Below the pieces are notes generated by a model that saw only the letters and a program-made list of their open reading frames with translations, did no database searches and was not told the origin of the DNA. From Pandoraea eparura (lineage in GTDB: Bacteria; Pseudomonadota; Gammaproteobacteria; Burkholderiales; Burkholderiaceae), in assembly GCF_902459725.1 (NCBI RefSeq), contig NZ_CABPSH010000003.1, forward strand, positions 186,001-250,000: DNA of 64,000 bases, given 5' to 3'. The translations under genes and the position numbers were made by a program. Shown piece by piece: positions 52,563 through 62,933 of the stretch; positions within the stretch are counted from its first letter, which is position 1; each line of letters starts with the position of its first letter.

Positions 52563-53456
52563 TTACTTCGCTTCTGACCTGAATTCCACGCCCAAGGCGC
52601 GCTCAAATGGCAAAATCATTGCCCCCTTATCCAGGGCTCCATGTCCCGCAAGGAGTGCTTGTTGGTAGGTCGCCGTTGAGGCCGCCAGTACCGGCATCGG
52701 AATACATTGGCGAGCACCCAATTCAGCAGCGCTGACGAGGTCCTTATATGCGTGCGTGAGCGGATAACCGGCCGAAAACTGCCTCTGCAGAACTCGCGGC
52801 ACAAAGAATTCCGAGGCGTAACTGCGACCAGTGCCACTGTTCACGACGGAAGCGATCTTGTCAGCGTCGAGCCCCATCTTGATCGCCATGGGCAGCACCT
52901 CTGCCAAAGCTGCGCAATTGATGTCGAAAAGAAGCTGATTTACGAGCTTGGTTAGCTGCCCGCTGCCACGGGGCCCCATGAAGAGAATATTGTTCCCGAC
53001 ACAGCGCAGGAATGGCTCAGCCCATTCAAAGGTGGAGGATTCCCCCCCACACATGACGGTCAACGTGCCATCGACTGCGCGTGACTCCATGCCGGATACC
53101 GGAGCATCGAGAAATCTAATGCCGCGAGCCTCGAGTGCCGCGCCGATCTCCATCGTTGATCCGTGTTCGATGGTGCTATGGTCGACAACGACAGTTCCCT
53201 TAGCTAATTTGTCTGCAAGCCCATTGGCGCCGAACAAGACGTTCTTCACCACGTCTCCGTTTGGCAGACAAAGAAATATCGCTTGTGAATCGCAGAGGTC
53301 CGACAGACTTTCTGCAGTGCGAACACCGGCTCGGATGAACTCGCCATAGCACGACTGATCTGCCGAGTACACAACGAGATCAATGCCGTCGCTCCTCAGC
53401 ATATTCATCGCCATGGGCTTGCCCATCTGTCCCAGCCCGATAAATCCAATTTTCAT
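52563..53456 (-). CDS. NAD(P)-dependent beta-hydroxyacid dehydrogenase (HIBADH family)
   Basis: 297 residues. FIGLGQMGKPMAMNML Rossmann motif, LDAPVSGMESRAVDGTLTVMCGG, GSGQLTKLVNQLLFDINCAALAEVLPMA with the catalytic lysine, and C-terminal THAYKDLVSAAELG. Note PVSGMESRA in place of the more usual PVSGGxxGA, which may signal an unusual substrate. It sits between the ABC importer genes and the IlvD-type dehydratase. It is the third HIBADH paralogue in this window and is clearly diverged from the other two. Confidence 0.9.
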   Translation of the reverse strand: MKIGFIGLGQMGKPMAMNMLRSDGIDLVVYSADQSCYGEFIRAGVRTAESLSDLCDSQAIFLCLPNGDVVKNVLFGANGLADKLAKGTVVVDHSTIEHGSTMEIGAALEARGIRFLDAPVSGMESRAVDGTLTVMCGGESSTFEWAEPFLRCVGNNILFMGPRGSGQLTKLVNQLLFDINCAALAEVLPMAIKMGLDADKIASVVNSGTGRSYASEFFVPRVLQRQFSAGYPLTHAYKDLVSAAELGARQCIPMPVLAASTATYQQALLAGHGALDKGAMILPFERALGVEFRSEAK

Positions 53457-53609
53457 GACCGTGATATTCCCGATTTCTGGTGTGAATTAAGGTTACGACC
53501 ATCACCTCACAACCGGAATTGCCGTGTAGGCATGCGGCCTTCGCAAGTCGCGTAGTGGAAGGAACCAAGGTGCGAGCGCATCGGATCCGCCTTGGTCTAG
53601 TCGGCCCGG

Positions 53610-54287
53610 TTAAGCAATCGCGTGCTCTACCTCAGAGCTCTGTATTTCGCCCCGTTCAAGGATGACCGTCTCGTCCGGAAGATCTTTCAATAGAGACCGA
53701 TTTGACTCCGTTACCACAACGCATGAATTGGGAGCAAAGTCTCGAACGCGGCGGAGTGACTCCGCATATTGGTTGGCAAGGACTGGCGCGAGACCTTGAA
53801 ACGGCTCATCCAGAAGGACCATCTTTGTGCCGACCATCAATGCCCGTCCTAGGGCCGCCATCTTTCCCTGCCCTCCGGATAGCGCAGAACCTGAGCGGCA
53901 AAGCAGTTCAGCGAGCTGTGGCACAACGACAAGCGTCTGCTCAAGTCGAGCATCAACATCGCTGCGACTCATGCCGAGGATTTGGCACGGCAAGCGCAAG
54001 TTCTCCTCGACACTGAGCGTAGGAAACATCACGCGATCCTCCGGCGCGTATCCAATGCCTTCCCGGGCTCGGCGATAGCCGGGCTGAGAGACCAGATTAA
54101 CGTCGTTGAGCCGAATGGCGCCCTCTGTCAGTGGCAGAAGTCCCATGATGGCTCTAAGCAACGTGGTCTTCCCTGCGCCGTTTCGTCCCACGACGGCGAC
54201 AAGGCTGCCGGCCTTGAATTCGGTCCTGATGCCGCGAAGCACAGCGATTCCTGCAATCTTGACCGTCACACTATCGATTTTGAGCAT
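53610..54287 (-). CDS. livF: Branched-chain amino acid-type ABC transporter ATPase, LivF family
   Basis: 225 residues from the ATG at 54287 (GGAGAGTGAG just before). Walker A VVGRNGAGKTTLL, Q-loop GYAPEDRVMFPTLSVEENL, signature LSGGQGKMAALGRALM, Walker B MVLLDEPFQGLAP. It energises uptake with LivG. It begins one base after the livG stop. The signature region is slightly unusual (GQGKM). HAAT-type systems carry branched or aromatic acids, amides and amino acids. Confidence 0.93.
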   Translation of the reverse strand: MLKIDSVTVKIAGIAVLRGIRTEFKAGSLVAVVGRNGAGKTTLLRAIMGLLPLTEGAIRLNDVNLVSQPGYRRAREGIGYAPEDRVMFPTLSVEENLRLPCQILGMSRSDVDARLEQTLVVVPQLAELLCRSGSALSGGQGKMAALGRALMVGTKMVLLDEPFQGLAPVLANQYAESLRRVRDFAPNSCVVVTESNRSLLKDLPDETVILERGEIQSSEVEHAIA

Positions 54288-54288
54288 C

Positions 54289-55032
54289 TCACTCTCCCAA
54301 CACAGCGGTACGAATGACGGGATCATTCAGAACCTCGACTGGCGTTCCGTCTGCCGCAATTCTTCCTGAGATCCAAGCGGCAACTCGAGTCGCGTATTGC
54401 TCGACAATGTCGACGTCGTGTTCAACAAAAATTGCCGTTATGTCCGCGGCGTCAAGTGCCGTCATGATGGTCTTCATCAGACCATGTTTCTCATCTGTAG
54501 ACACACCGCTTGTTGGTTCATCGAGAATCAGCAAACGTGGACGCAAAATCAGCGCCATCGCGATGTCCAGTAGTTTGCGATGTCCTTCCGGTAGCGACTC
54601 ACAAGGCTCCCCCCCCCGCTCCCGCATCCCAACGAGCTCGAGAACGTGCTCGACATCCCCGTCTGGCACGGCGTTCGCCAACGAACGCCAAACCCCTATC
54701 GCTCCTTGCTTGCCAGCGGCTGCGATTCGTACGCAGTCACGCACAGAGTGCTCAAGAAACAACTGAGGCAGTTGAAACGAGCGAGCCATGCCGAGTCGCG
54801 CAATCTTGCGCGGCGCCATGCCAGTAATGTCCTGCCCACAAAAGCGAACGGTCCCGCCCTGCGGCTGTAATAACCCTGTGCAGATATTGATGAACGTCGT
54901 CTTCCCTGCGCCGTTTTGACCAATCACGGCTAAACGCTCTCTTGCGCTCAATTCGAAATTGATATTGTCGGCAACCACCACAGCGCCGAAGGCAAGTTTC
55001 AGGTCAGAGGTTTGCAGCAGAGTCTCGTTCAT
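54289..55032 (-). CDS. livG: Branched-chain amino acid-type ABC transporter ATPase, LivG family
   Basis: 247 residues. Walker A VIGQNGAGKTTFINICTGLLQPQGG, IARSFQLPQLFLEHSVRDCV, signature SLPEGHRKLLDIAMAL where LSGGQ is replaced by a SLPEGH form, Walker B LLILDEPTSGV and the C-terminal switch IFVEHDVDIVEQYATRVAAW. Its start overlaps the livM stop by four bases (ATGA). Confidence 0.93.
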   Translation of the reverse strand: MNETLLQTSDLKLAFGAVVVADNINFELSARERLAVIGQNGAGKTTFINICTGLLQPQGGTVRFCGQDITGMAPRKIARLGMARSFQLPQLFLEHSVRDCVRIAAAGKQGAIGVWRSLANAVPDGDVEHVLELVGMRERGGEPCESLPEGHRKLLDIAMALILRPRLLILDEPTSGVSTDEKHGLMKTIMTALDAADITAIFVEHDVDIVEQYATRVAAWISGRIAADGTPVEVLNDPVIRTAVLGE

Positions 55033-56051
55033 TGCCGGGCTCCGTTCCCGCGCGAAGCGTCAAAGCGCACCAGTAGTCCCGAAATCCCCATTGGGGCAAA
55101 GAACACCATGAAAATCAGTACGCCTCCGAGCACCATTTGCCAAGTATCAGTCAGATAAGCCGCAGCGAACAATTTGACAAATTCGAAGATCGTCGCGCCA
55201 AGGAATGCGCCAACCGGATGAACAACTCCCCCGAGAATCGCCACGAATACAAGCTCTCCTGAACGTACCCAATAGCCCATCTCCGGCGTCACAAGCCCTT
55301 GAGTCACCGCGAAGATTGCGCCCGACAAACTGCACAAGGCCGCGGACAAAACGTAGCCAGTGAGGAACGTGCGATATGTGGAGATGCCCACGTACTCAAG
55401 GCGAGTCTCGTTTGTTTTGATAGCAGACAATGACTTTCCTGCAGCAGATTCAACATAACGGGACACGAAATAGCTCGCGGCTAACGCGCAGATCATGGTG
55501 AAGATCAGCAAAGCCGTCTCCAGACCATCCCGTTCAAGCGCCATCCCAAGGAACGTCGCTTTGGGCAACTGAAGCCCATCCGTCCCCCCCGTGAAGTCGA
55601 ACAACTTGCCCAAAACAGCGAACAAGACCATGGAAAGAGCGAGATTCAACATCCCGAAAAAGATTTCCCTATATCGAGCAACGAATAGCCCGATGACTAA
55701 GCCGCAGAACGTGCCAAATACGGTTCCGCAGACAATCAGCACGGCGCTATCAAGCCCGGCCCACCACCGCGAAATGAAGGCGACCGCGTACCCCGCCAAG
55801 CATGAGAACATCGCGTGACCGAACGACACTTGTCCAGCACGAATCAAAATCGATACGCCCAGCGCGGCTATGCCCAAACTCGCAGCGAAAATCACAGGGG
55901 TCTTCAACCAAGTCATCGACATCGGCACGATGAGCGCGGCCGCAAACAGCACAAAGGCAACGATGGTCATCGTCGGTGCACATCGACGTCGCGATGGTGG
56001 ACGCGAAATGTCGACCGTTGCAAGCACCGTCGAATTCTTCGATTTCGACAT
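55029..56051 (-). CDS. livM: Branched-chain amino acid-type ABC permease, LivM family
   Basis: 340 residues, about ten helices, with the LivM signature LIRAGQVSFGHAMFSCLAGYAVAF and AIKTNETRLEYVGISTYRTFLTGYVLSAALCSLSGAIFAVTQGLVTPE (EAA-like loop). The ATG at 56051 overlaps the livH stop by one base (TGATG); a TTG one codon earlier is less likely. Forms the translocation pore with LivH. Confidence 0.93.
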   Translation of the reverse strand: MSKSKNSTVLATVDISRPPSRRRCAPTMTIVAFVLFAAALIVPMSMTWLKTPVIFAASLGIAALGVSILIRAGQVSFGHAMFSCLAGYAVAFISRWWAGLDSAVLIVCGTVFGTFCGLVIGLFVARYREIFFGMLNLALSMVLFAVLGKLFDFTGGTDGLQLPKATFLGMALERDGLETALLIFTMICALAASYFVSRYVESAAGKSLSAIKTNETRLEYVGISTYRTFLTGYVLSAALCSLSGAIFAVTQGLVTPEMGYWVRSGELVFVAILGGVVHPVGAFLGATIFEFVKLFAAAYLTDTWQMVLGGVLIFMVFFAPMGISGLLVRFDASRGNGARQ

Positions 56052-56956
56052 CAAACTCTCCTCGCTTTTGCGACTGAAAATAGTCCTTGCGGGCGAAGCA
56101 TGAGGACCAACGCCATGATTAGATAAGGAACCAAGACCTCAAGCTCCGGGGCGAGATAGACAGAAAACGACCTAGCAAGTCCGATAAGAATCGCTGCGAC
56201 AAAAGCGCCCTCGATCTGCCCCAAACCAGCAGTCGCAACGACGGCAAACGACAGGACAATCATTTCCGAGCCGATGCCAGAAACCCAAGAAGTTGTCTGA
56301 ACCGACATTGCGCCGCCGAGAGCGCCAAGCGCTGCCCCCGCCACAAATGCAAGCAGGCAAATGCGCTTGACGTTGATACCAATCGCAGTAGCTGTTTCGC
56401 GGTGGTGCGCAACGGCTACTACCTGCTTGCCCAGTAGGCTGTGCCGCAAAAAATATCGGACAAGCAGGAACACACCGACTGCAACCAAGGGCAAAACGAA
56501 TAGTTGGTATCGGGTGTATGTAATACCAAAGACATCGATAGACCCAAGTGCATCCACGATCGCCGACACCGCGTACGGCTGGGTTCCCCAGATCATCTTC
56601 TGAAGGTCTTCCAGCACCATGAACGCAGCAAACGTCACCAACAATTGGAGTACGGGCTCCTTTCTATAGATCGGACGCATCAAAAACGTCTCCATCACTC
56701 CGCCGAAAACTGCTCCAACAGCGAGCGCCACTAATGGCAGAAGAAGCAATGATGCATATGCCGAGATTCCGATCGATGCGGCCCATATGCCAACCGTCGC
56801 CGCTGCGTATCCTCCGATGGCGAACATGCTGCCGTGTGCCACGTTGATGACATTCATGACGCCAAAAACCAACGTAAGCCCCAGCGCCACCAAGAACAGC
56901 AGCGCTGCAAATGACAATCCGTCAAGAATTGCCAAGACGATCATGGATTCATTCAT
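56051..56956 (-). CDS. livH: Branched-chain amino acid-type ABC permease, LivH family
   Basis: 301 residues, about eight helices. LivH motifs: ALGLTLVFGVMNVINVAHGSMFAIGGYAAA and GKQVVAVAHHRETATAIGINVKRICLLAFVAGAALGALGGAM. It starts a few bases after the end of the solute-binding protein gene and overlaps livM, as in typical HAAT operons. Confidence 0.94.
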   Translation of the reverse strand: MNESMIVLAILDGLSFAALLFLVALGLTLVFGVMNVINVAHGSMFAIGGYAAATVGIWAASIGISAYASLLLLPLVALAVGAVFGGVMETFLMRPIYRKEPVLQLLVTFAAFMVLEDLQKMIWGTQPYAVSAIVDALGSIDVFGITYTRYQLFVLPLVAVGVFLLVRYFLRHSLLGKQVVAVAHHRETATAIGINVKRICLLAFVAGAALGALGGAMSVQTTSWVSGIGSEMIVLSFAVVATAGLGQIEGAFVAAILIGLARSFSVYLAPELEVLVPYLIMALVLMLRPQGLFSVAKARRV

Positions 56957-56961
56957 GGTGA

Positions 56962-58272
56962 TTACTGCTCGAAGGACGGGAAGGTCTTGATACGGGAATC
57001 GTGCAGCATTTCAGGCTTCACCGTCTTCAACCACTCCATCGCAGGCTTACCGACCGGATTGTTGATCATGGCGCCGGGGTAAATTTCGATCTTGTCAATA
57101 ATTGGGAACGGGTAGCCTTTGACCTTGCGGGTAACGCCGTACAGCTCATCCTCGAGACCCTGACCGTCTTCTCGAATCGTCACCGTGCTGGCCATGCTTT
57201 GGAAGGTGAACTTGTGCAACGCATCAGCCACCTGGTCCGAGGTCGGCCATTTTCCGCCGTTGGCTTTCATGGCCTTTTCGTAAGCTGCCTTGGTGGCGTC
57301 GAGCGCCTGAATCATGTGAAAGACGGGATAGATCGGATACGCCCCCATCTTTTGACGATATTTCAAGATGAACGCCTTAAGCTTTGGATCGTTCTGGAAC
57401 TCGGGATTGAGGAAATAGTGATCGCCGCGGGCGCCGACAATGACGCCGTCCGGCAACAAGGCGCCGACACGCTCAAGAGAGCTTTCCGCGAGCGGGAGTA
57501 CAAACTGCGAGTTCTTCATCAAGCCGCGCTGTGATGCCTGGCGGACGAAGGTGTCAAGGTCACCACCCCACGCCGCAGAGAATACGACGTCGGGGCGCAG
57601 TGCTTGGAGCCGACTGATCTCAGTCGAATAATCCGTCGCACCAAACCTAGGGAAGAGTTCTGCTACTACTTTCACATCAGGCTTGAGTGTCTTAAGCACC
57701 GTCAGGAAGACGTCCCACGCCTCGCGTCCTTGCGCATAGTCCTGATTGACAACAGCAACAGTTTTGAAATTCGGGTGGTGTCGCAGCAGGTACACGACGG
57801 CGCCCGTGAAGTCTTGAATCGTGTTCGATTGAGGCCGGACCGTGTAACGGTAGCGCCGTTCCTCGAGGATCTTTTGAGCGCCGCAATCCCACATCAAGTC
57901 GACAACCTTCAGATCTTCGGCAACTGGGGCCAACGCGTTGCAATTCCCGCTGGAATTTGCTGCGATCATGACCTTTGCATTTTCCTCCTGCACCACTCGG
58001 CGATACTCGGTGAGGAACTTATCGGTGCCAACGCCTTCGTCAATGTAGGTGGGAACAATCTTGGCACCGCCAATACCTCCCGCCGCGTTCAGCTCCTCGA
58101 TGTACATGTCGGCGGCGATCTTTGAAGGCACGCCAAACACCGAAGGCGGACCTGAGAGGAACGTGGAAATGCCGATCTTTATTTCAGTCGGCTTGCTTGA
58201 CTGTGCATGTGCGGTACACATGATGGTCGACAATGCGATAGCGGCTAGGCAGGCAACACGGGAGCGTGGCAT
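56962..58272 (-). CDS. ABC transporter substrate-binding protein, branched-chain amino acid/urea/amide type
   Basis: 436 residues from the ATG at 58272 (GGAAGAGAAAG upstream). Signal peptide MPRSRVACLAAIALSTIMCTAHAQ, then the type I periplasmic-binding fold (PTEIKIGISTFLSGPPSVFGVPSKIAADMYIEELNAAGGIGGAKIVPTYIDEGVG). It delivers the solute to LivHM. It opens a ten-gene minus-strand operon and is divergent from an IclR regulator, so its ligand is probably the inducer or pathway substrate. Confidence 0.93.
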   Translation of the reverse strand: MPRSRVACLAAIALSTIMCTAHAQSSKPTEIKIGISTFLSGPPSVFGVPSKIAADMYIEELNAAGGIGGAKIVPTYIDEGVGTDKFLTEYRRVVQEENAKVMIAANSSGNCNALAPVAEDLKVVDLMWDCGAQKILEERRYRYTVRPQSNTIQDFTGAVVYLLRHHPNFKTVAVVNQDYAQGREAWDVFLTVLKTLKPDVKVVAELFPRFGATDYSTEISRLQALRPDVVFSAAWGGDLDTFVRQASQRGLMKNSQFVLPLAESSLERVGALLPDGVIVGARGDHYFLNPEFQNDPKLKAFILKYRQKMGAYPIYPVFHMIQALDATKAAYEKAMKANGGKWPTSDQVADALHKFTFQSMASTVTIREDGQGLEDELYGVTRKVKGYPFPIIDKIEIYPGAMINNPVGKPAMEWLKTVKPEMLHDSRIKTFPSFEQ

Positions 58273-58408
58273 CTTTCTCTTCCTTGGTGGCGCGCGTGCG
58301 GAATGCGCATAAGATCGGGCTGTATGGCGTGCCGTACGTAGAGTCAAGCTCTACGGCGTAATGCACACCTTCGTGTGCCAATTGCTTTGGATATTTCTTC
58401 CTGGCACT

Positions 58409-58422
58409 GCAATAACTATTGC
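58409..58422. promoter_or_regulatory. Perfect 14-bp palindrome in the IclR/importer divergent promoter
   Basis: GCAATA-AC-TATTGC... reads as 6-bp arms around two bases and lies between the importer operon (start 58272) and the IclR gene (start 58728). IclR-family regulators bind such short palindromes in divergent promoters. The surrounding 58273-58727 region holds no other gene; the open frame running upstream from 58728 to 58419 is not family-like. Confidence 0.55.
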
Positions 58423-58727
58423 AATATTCAGCTTATGTGTCGCCCCTGCCCTTGCACAATTGCTATGTCGGCACAACCCTTTCGCAGAATGCGCATCCTA
58501 GGGAATACTATTATTCCCCCGCCGCGGTTGCCCCTCCCCAGAAAGCGCGCGTAGATCCCCCCCGTTGGGTGACTGCAGCACCATTTCTGGCTTGCGCGGG
58601 TAGTCAACAGGCTGATCGACTTGGCCTTCCGGGTGGTCAGAGAATGGGGTCGGGCTTGTTTGGCGATAGAATGGTAGCGTCAGAACGTGGCTCATCCACG
58701 TCGCATTGCCCCAATTACATCGAGATC

Positions 58728-59597
58728 ATGGACGCAAAAATCAGGAAGGCTGCGCGCAAACATGTTACGGAAGACGGCGTGGTCGATGCAGGGAAGAGCC
58801 CCCGGCGAGGTATTCAGTCAATCGAAATTGGCTTCGCTATTCTTGAGGTGCTTCGAATGGCAGCGGGGCCGATCCCGTTGCGCACTATCGCAGCCCGTTG
58901 CGAAATGCCCGTCGCAAACGTGCACAACTATCTCGTAAGCTTTCAAAATGTTGGCGTGGTAGTGCAGGAGCCTGACACTGGCTTCTACGGACTCGGCCAA
59001 TACGCGATCAAGCTGGGGACCGCTGCACTGCAGCAGTTTGACGTCCACAAAGTCGCGCGACCGGCAATGGCTGAGCTGGGGGCGCTAACCGGCTTATCCG
59101 TATTTCTAGGCGTATGGGGTAACAAAGGGCCTACCATCGTCTACCGTGTCGAATGTGCTCAACGCCCATCGCTCTGGGAACTCCGCGTAGGCAGTGTATT
59201 GCCCCTACTCACGTCAGCATTGGGACGCAATTTCCTTGCCCACCTTCCGCAGCATGTCACTGCAGCTATGGTGAAAGAAGAGCTTGCTCAGCAAAAACGA
59301 AGCACTGATTTCCACGGCACCAACGTGCCCAAGACCTTGACCCAAGTCTATGCATTGGCTGCCCACACCCGTGAAAACGGCTTCAGCTTTTGCCATGGAT
59401 TCCTTCCGGGCGTCACGACGATGTCGGCTCCGGTCTTCGATCAATTCGGCAACATCATCGCCGCAGTGACCATCATGGGCCCGATGACCGAACTCGTTGA
59501 CGATCCTAATTCGGAAGCAGCACGACTTCTTAAGAAGTGCAGTATCTCCGTTTCAAATGCCGCTGGATGGGCCGAGTCCTCCCGCACAGACGCCTGA
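58728..59597 (+). CDS. IclR-family transcriptional regulator
   Basis: 289 residues from the ATG at 58728. N-terminal winged HTH (GIQSIEIGFAILEVLRMAAGPIPLRTIAARCEMPVANVHNYLVSFQNVGVVVQEPDTGFYGLGQYAIKLG) and an effector-binding GAF-like domain (PAMAELGALTGLSVFLGVWGNKGPTIVYRVE ... FGNIIAAVTIMGP). A much longer frame opens at 58419 but its first 100 residues are not family-like. It is divergent from the ABC importer/catabolic operon and is its likely regulator. Confidence 0.9.
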   Translation: MDAKIRKAARKHVTEDGVVDAGKSPRRGIQSIEIGFAILEVLRMAAGPIPLRTIAARCEMPVANVHNYLVSFQNVGVVVQEPDTGFYGLGQYAIKLGTAALQQFDVHKVARPAMAELGALTGLSVFLGVWGNKGPTIVYRVECAQRPSLWELRVGSVLPLLTSALGRNFLAHLPQHVTAAMVKEELAQQKRSTDFHGTNVPKTLTQVYALAAHTRENGFSFCHGFLPGVTTMSAPVFDQFGNIIAAVTIMGPMTELVDDPNSEAARLLKKCSISVSNAAGWAESSRTDA

Positions 59598-59636
59598 TAG
59601 AAAATTTCCTATCTAGTTGCGGACGGGCTTTGCAGA

Positions 59637-60550
<914 letters not shown>

Positions 60551-60749
60551 ACCAATTAGCCTCCTCGAAAACTAGGGCGATTCAGCGCGCCTGGAAAGCC
60601 AAGCGGCGTCATAGACATTGGTTCAACGTTAGATGAATCTCGACATCAGCCTAAGTAGTCAGAAGCGGCGAGAGAGTCCAACTCGGACATTTCGCCGCCC
60701 ATCCGCTACAGCATCCAGCGGCGCAACCGGGGGTCAACAACCAAACAGC

Positions 60750-61559
60750 CTAGCGGCCGTAAAATTGGCTCGGCCTGCGCTCTGAGAACGCCAGCAGCCC
60801 TTCTTCAAAATCTGCGCTCTCGCACGCCTGCTTTCGCATCTCAGCGATTCTCTCCATTGCACTGACAGAAATCGGTGTTGCATCCTCCAATACCTGTAGT
60901 TGCTCCTTCACTGCACGAATAGCAAGAGGTGCCTTGGTCGCGAGATGGCGGGCTTGCCCAAGCGTGGCATCATCTAACTGCCCAATCTCAACAACTTGAT
61001 TGACGACCCCGTACTGCGCAGCTCGCTCTACTTCGAGCGGCTTGGCACAGAAGAACATCTCCTTAAGCACGTGGATCGGAAGATTATTGAAAAATCGCAG
61101 TAATCCGCTCGTTGAGTAAGGAAGACCTATGTTCGATGGCGTTATCGCGAATTGGGCATTGCGATCAGCAAACACGAGGTCGCAGCTCATCACTAGGTCC
61201 ACGGCGCCCCCCCAAACCGAGCCAGACACCGCTGCGATCACAACGTTCGGATACCCTCGGATAGTGCGCAATGCCTTCTCGATTGGCTTTCCATAAGCCA
61301 ACGGGTCGCGATCCTCGCTAAGCTCTTTCAAATCATGCCCCGAACTCCAGACACGATCTCCCGATGAATTTCCAATAATGACGACCGGAGCCACTTGGCG
61401 CTTACTGAGAAGCGTCATGTGCTGAGTCAACTGTCCAAGAAGTTCCGCGTCGAAGGCATGCCGAGATGATGCATTGGAGAAATCTAGCCGGACGACTCTT
61501 TCTTCAATCTCGCTCAAGACGACCTTCTCATTCGTGTGGTGTTTAACTTCGATACTCAT
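60750..61559 (-). CDS. Methylmalonyl-CoA decarboxylase-like crotonase (ScpB type)
   Basis: 269 residues of the enoyl-CoA hydratase superfamily. Wording closely follows E. coli ScpB: VWSSGHDLKELSEDRDPLAYGKPIEKALRTI, AAVSGSVWGGAVDLVMSCDLVFAD (oxyanion-hole region), FAITPSNIGLPYSTSGLLRF and EGLLAFSERRPSQFYGR. ScpB decarboxylates methylmalonyl-CoA to propionyl-CoA. It follows a CaiB-type CoA-transferase by 21 bases, so a route that charges a methylmalonate-like acid with CoA and decarboxylates it is plausible. Crotonase substrate specificity is hard to read by eye. Confidence 0.82.
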   Translation of the reverse strand: MSIEVKHHTNEKVVLSEIEERVVRLDFSNASSRHAFDAELLGQLTQHMTLLSKRQVAPVVIIGNSSGDRVWSSGHDLKELSEDRDPLAYGKPIEKALRTIRGYPNVVIAAVSGSVWGGAVDLVMSCDLVFADRNAQFAITPSNIGLPYSTSGLLRFFNNLPIHVLKEMFFCAKPLEVERAAQYGVVNQVVEIGQLDDATLGQARHLATKAPLAIRAVKEQLQVLEDATPISVSAMERIAEMRKQACESADFEEGLLAFSERRPSQFYGR

Positions 61560-61580
61560 TTCGCATCCTCAGATGTCGCC

Positions 61581-62801
61581 TTAGGCTTTGGGCTCAAACT
61601 GAAAAATTGCCTTTGTGCTCAGCAAATGCTCGATCCGTGAGCTATCGAACCCCGCCTCGCGCAAAACCTCAAACGTATGCTCGCCCAACAGTGGCGGATG
61701 ACGGCTGGCCGTAATGGCGGCGTTACTTGGTGCGGCCACGTCGGCATGCGCCAACGGCGTCGGGATCTGCCGCACGGCGCCCAGAATTGGGTGTTCAACA
61801 GACTCCACCAGATCGCACTCAATCACCTGTGGGTCAGCAAATACCTCAGGCAATGAGTTAATCGGACCTGCGGGCAATCCCGCTGCAACGCACTGGGCCG
61901 TCCACTCTTGCTTTCCTTTTGTTCTAAGCACACTTTCAAGCTCGGCCTTCAAGGCATCGCGATTGGAAACGCGCGCGTCGTTGGTCGTGAACCTTGCATC
62001 GGCCAGCAAGTCCTCTCGGCCCAGAAGATTGCACAACCGTATCCACATCTCGCTCGTGATCGGCGCCAAGTTAAGCGGACCGTCTGCCGTCTGGAATACA
62101 CCGTAAGGCGCAATCACTGCATGGGCATTTCCGGTACGCTTCGGTACATCGCCCAAACTCAAATATCGCTGGCCATGCACACTCAGCATGGCGACGAGAC
62201 TATCAAGTAGCGACGTCGTGACGTGCTTGCCTTTCCCGGTATTAGCACGCTCAAAGAGCGCTCCAGTAATAGCCGTGGACAACCACATGCCGGAGCTCAA
62301 GTCTCCAATTGCGGTTCCAGTGCGGGTTGGCTCCCCCTCGGGAAAGCCGGTGAGGCTCATCAGTCCAGAATAGCCTTGGGCGATCTGATCAAACCCTGGC
62401 CACGAACTCAACGGTCCACGGGGGCCATAAGCAGTGATGCTTCCCATGATGATTGACGGCTTCTGCGACATTAGCTCGGTGAACCCAAGCCCCATTTGCT
62501 CCATCGTTCCGGGCCTGAAGTTCTCTAGCACAACGTCGGCCTGAAGGATCAGAGATCTAAGAACGTCCAGCCCCTCCAGCTTGCGGAAGTCAACGCAAAT
62601 GCCTCTTTTGTTACGGTTACACGAAAGGTAGTAGGTACTTATCTCCCCGTCGAAAGGTCCCCACCCACGACTCATGTCTCCTCCGGGCCCAGCTTCAACC
62701 TTCACTACATCCGCCCCCATGTCGGCGAGGATCATCGAGCAGAATGGCCCTGACAATGCTCGAGTCAAATCGATAACTTTGACACCTTTCAACGAATTCA
62801 T
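61581..62801 (-). CDS. CaiB/BaiF family (class III) CoA-transferase
   Basis: 406 residues; GGAG before the ATG. Motifs: GVKVIDLTRALSGPFCSMILADMGADVVKVE, VVLENFRPGTMEQMGLG, SWPGFDQIAQGYSGLMSLTG and the catalytic Asp in AIGDLSSGMW. It activates a carboxylic acid with CoA. It is cotranscribed with the ScpB-like gene and stands behind an AT-rich leader with overlapping palindromes. Confidence 0.92.
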   Translation of the reverse strand: MNSLKGVKVIDLTRALSGPFCSMILADMGADVVKVEAGPGGDMSRGWGPFDGEISTYYLSCNRNKRGICVDFRKLEGLDVLRSLILQADVVLENFRPGTMEQMGLGFTELMSQKPSIIMGSITAYGPRGPLSSWPGFDQIAQGYSGLMSLTGFPEGEPTRTGTAIGDLSSGMWLSTAITGALFERANTGKGKHVTTSLLDSLVAMLSVHGQRYLSLGDVPKRTGNAHAVIAPYGVFQTADGPLNLAPITSEMWIRLCNLLGREDLLADARFTTNDARVSNRDALKAELESVLRTKGKQEWTAQCVAAGLPAGPINSLPEVFADPQVIECDLVESVEHPILGAVRQIPTPLAHADVAAPSNAAITASRHPPLLGEHTFEVLREAGFDSSRIEHLLSTKAIFQFEPKA

Positions 62802-62933
62802 TACGACTCCAGTATCCGAATGACGCTCACCCCGTTCGCTGCGTCATTCCCCAAAAACGGCTCGGAAGATTGCGAGGTGCGACCTCGCATTAAAAATTTT
62901 TATTAGTATTACTAAATTAATTAATTTCAGAAA

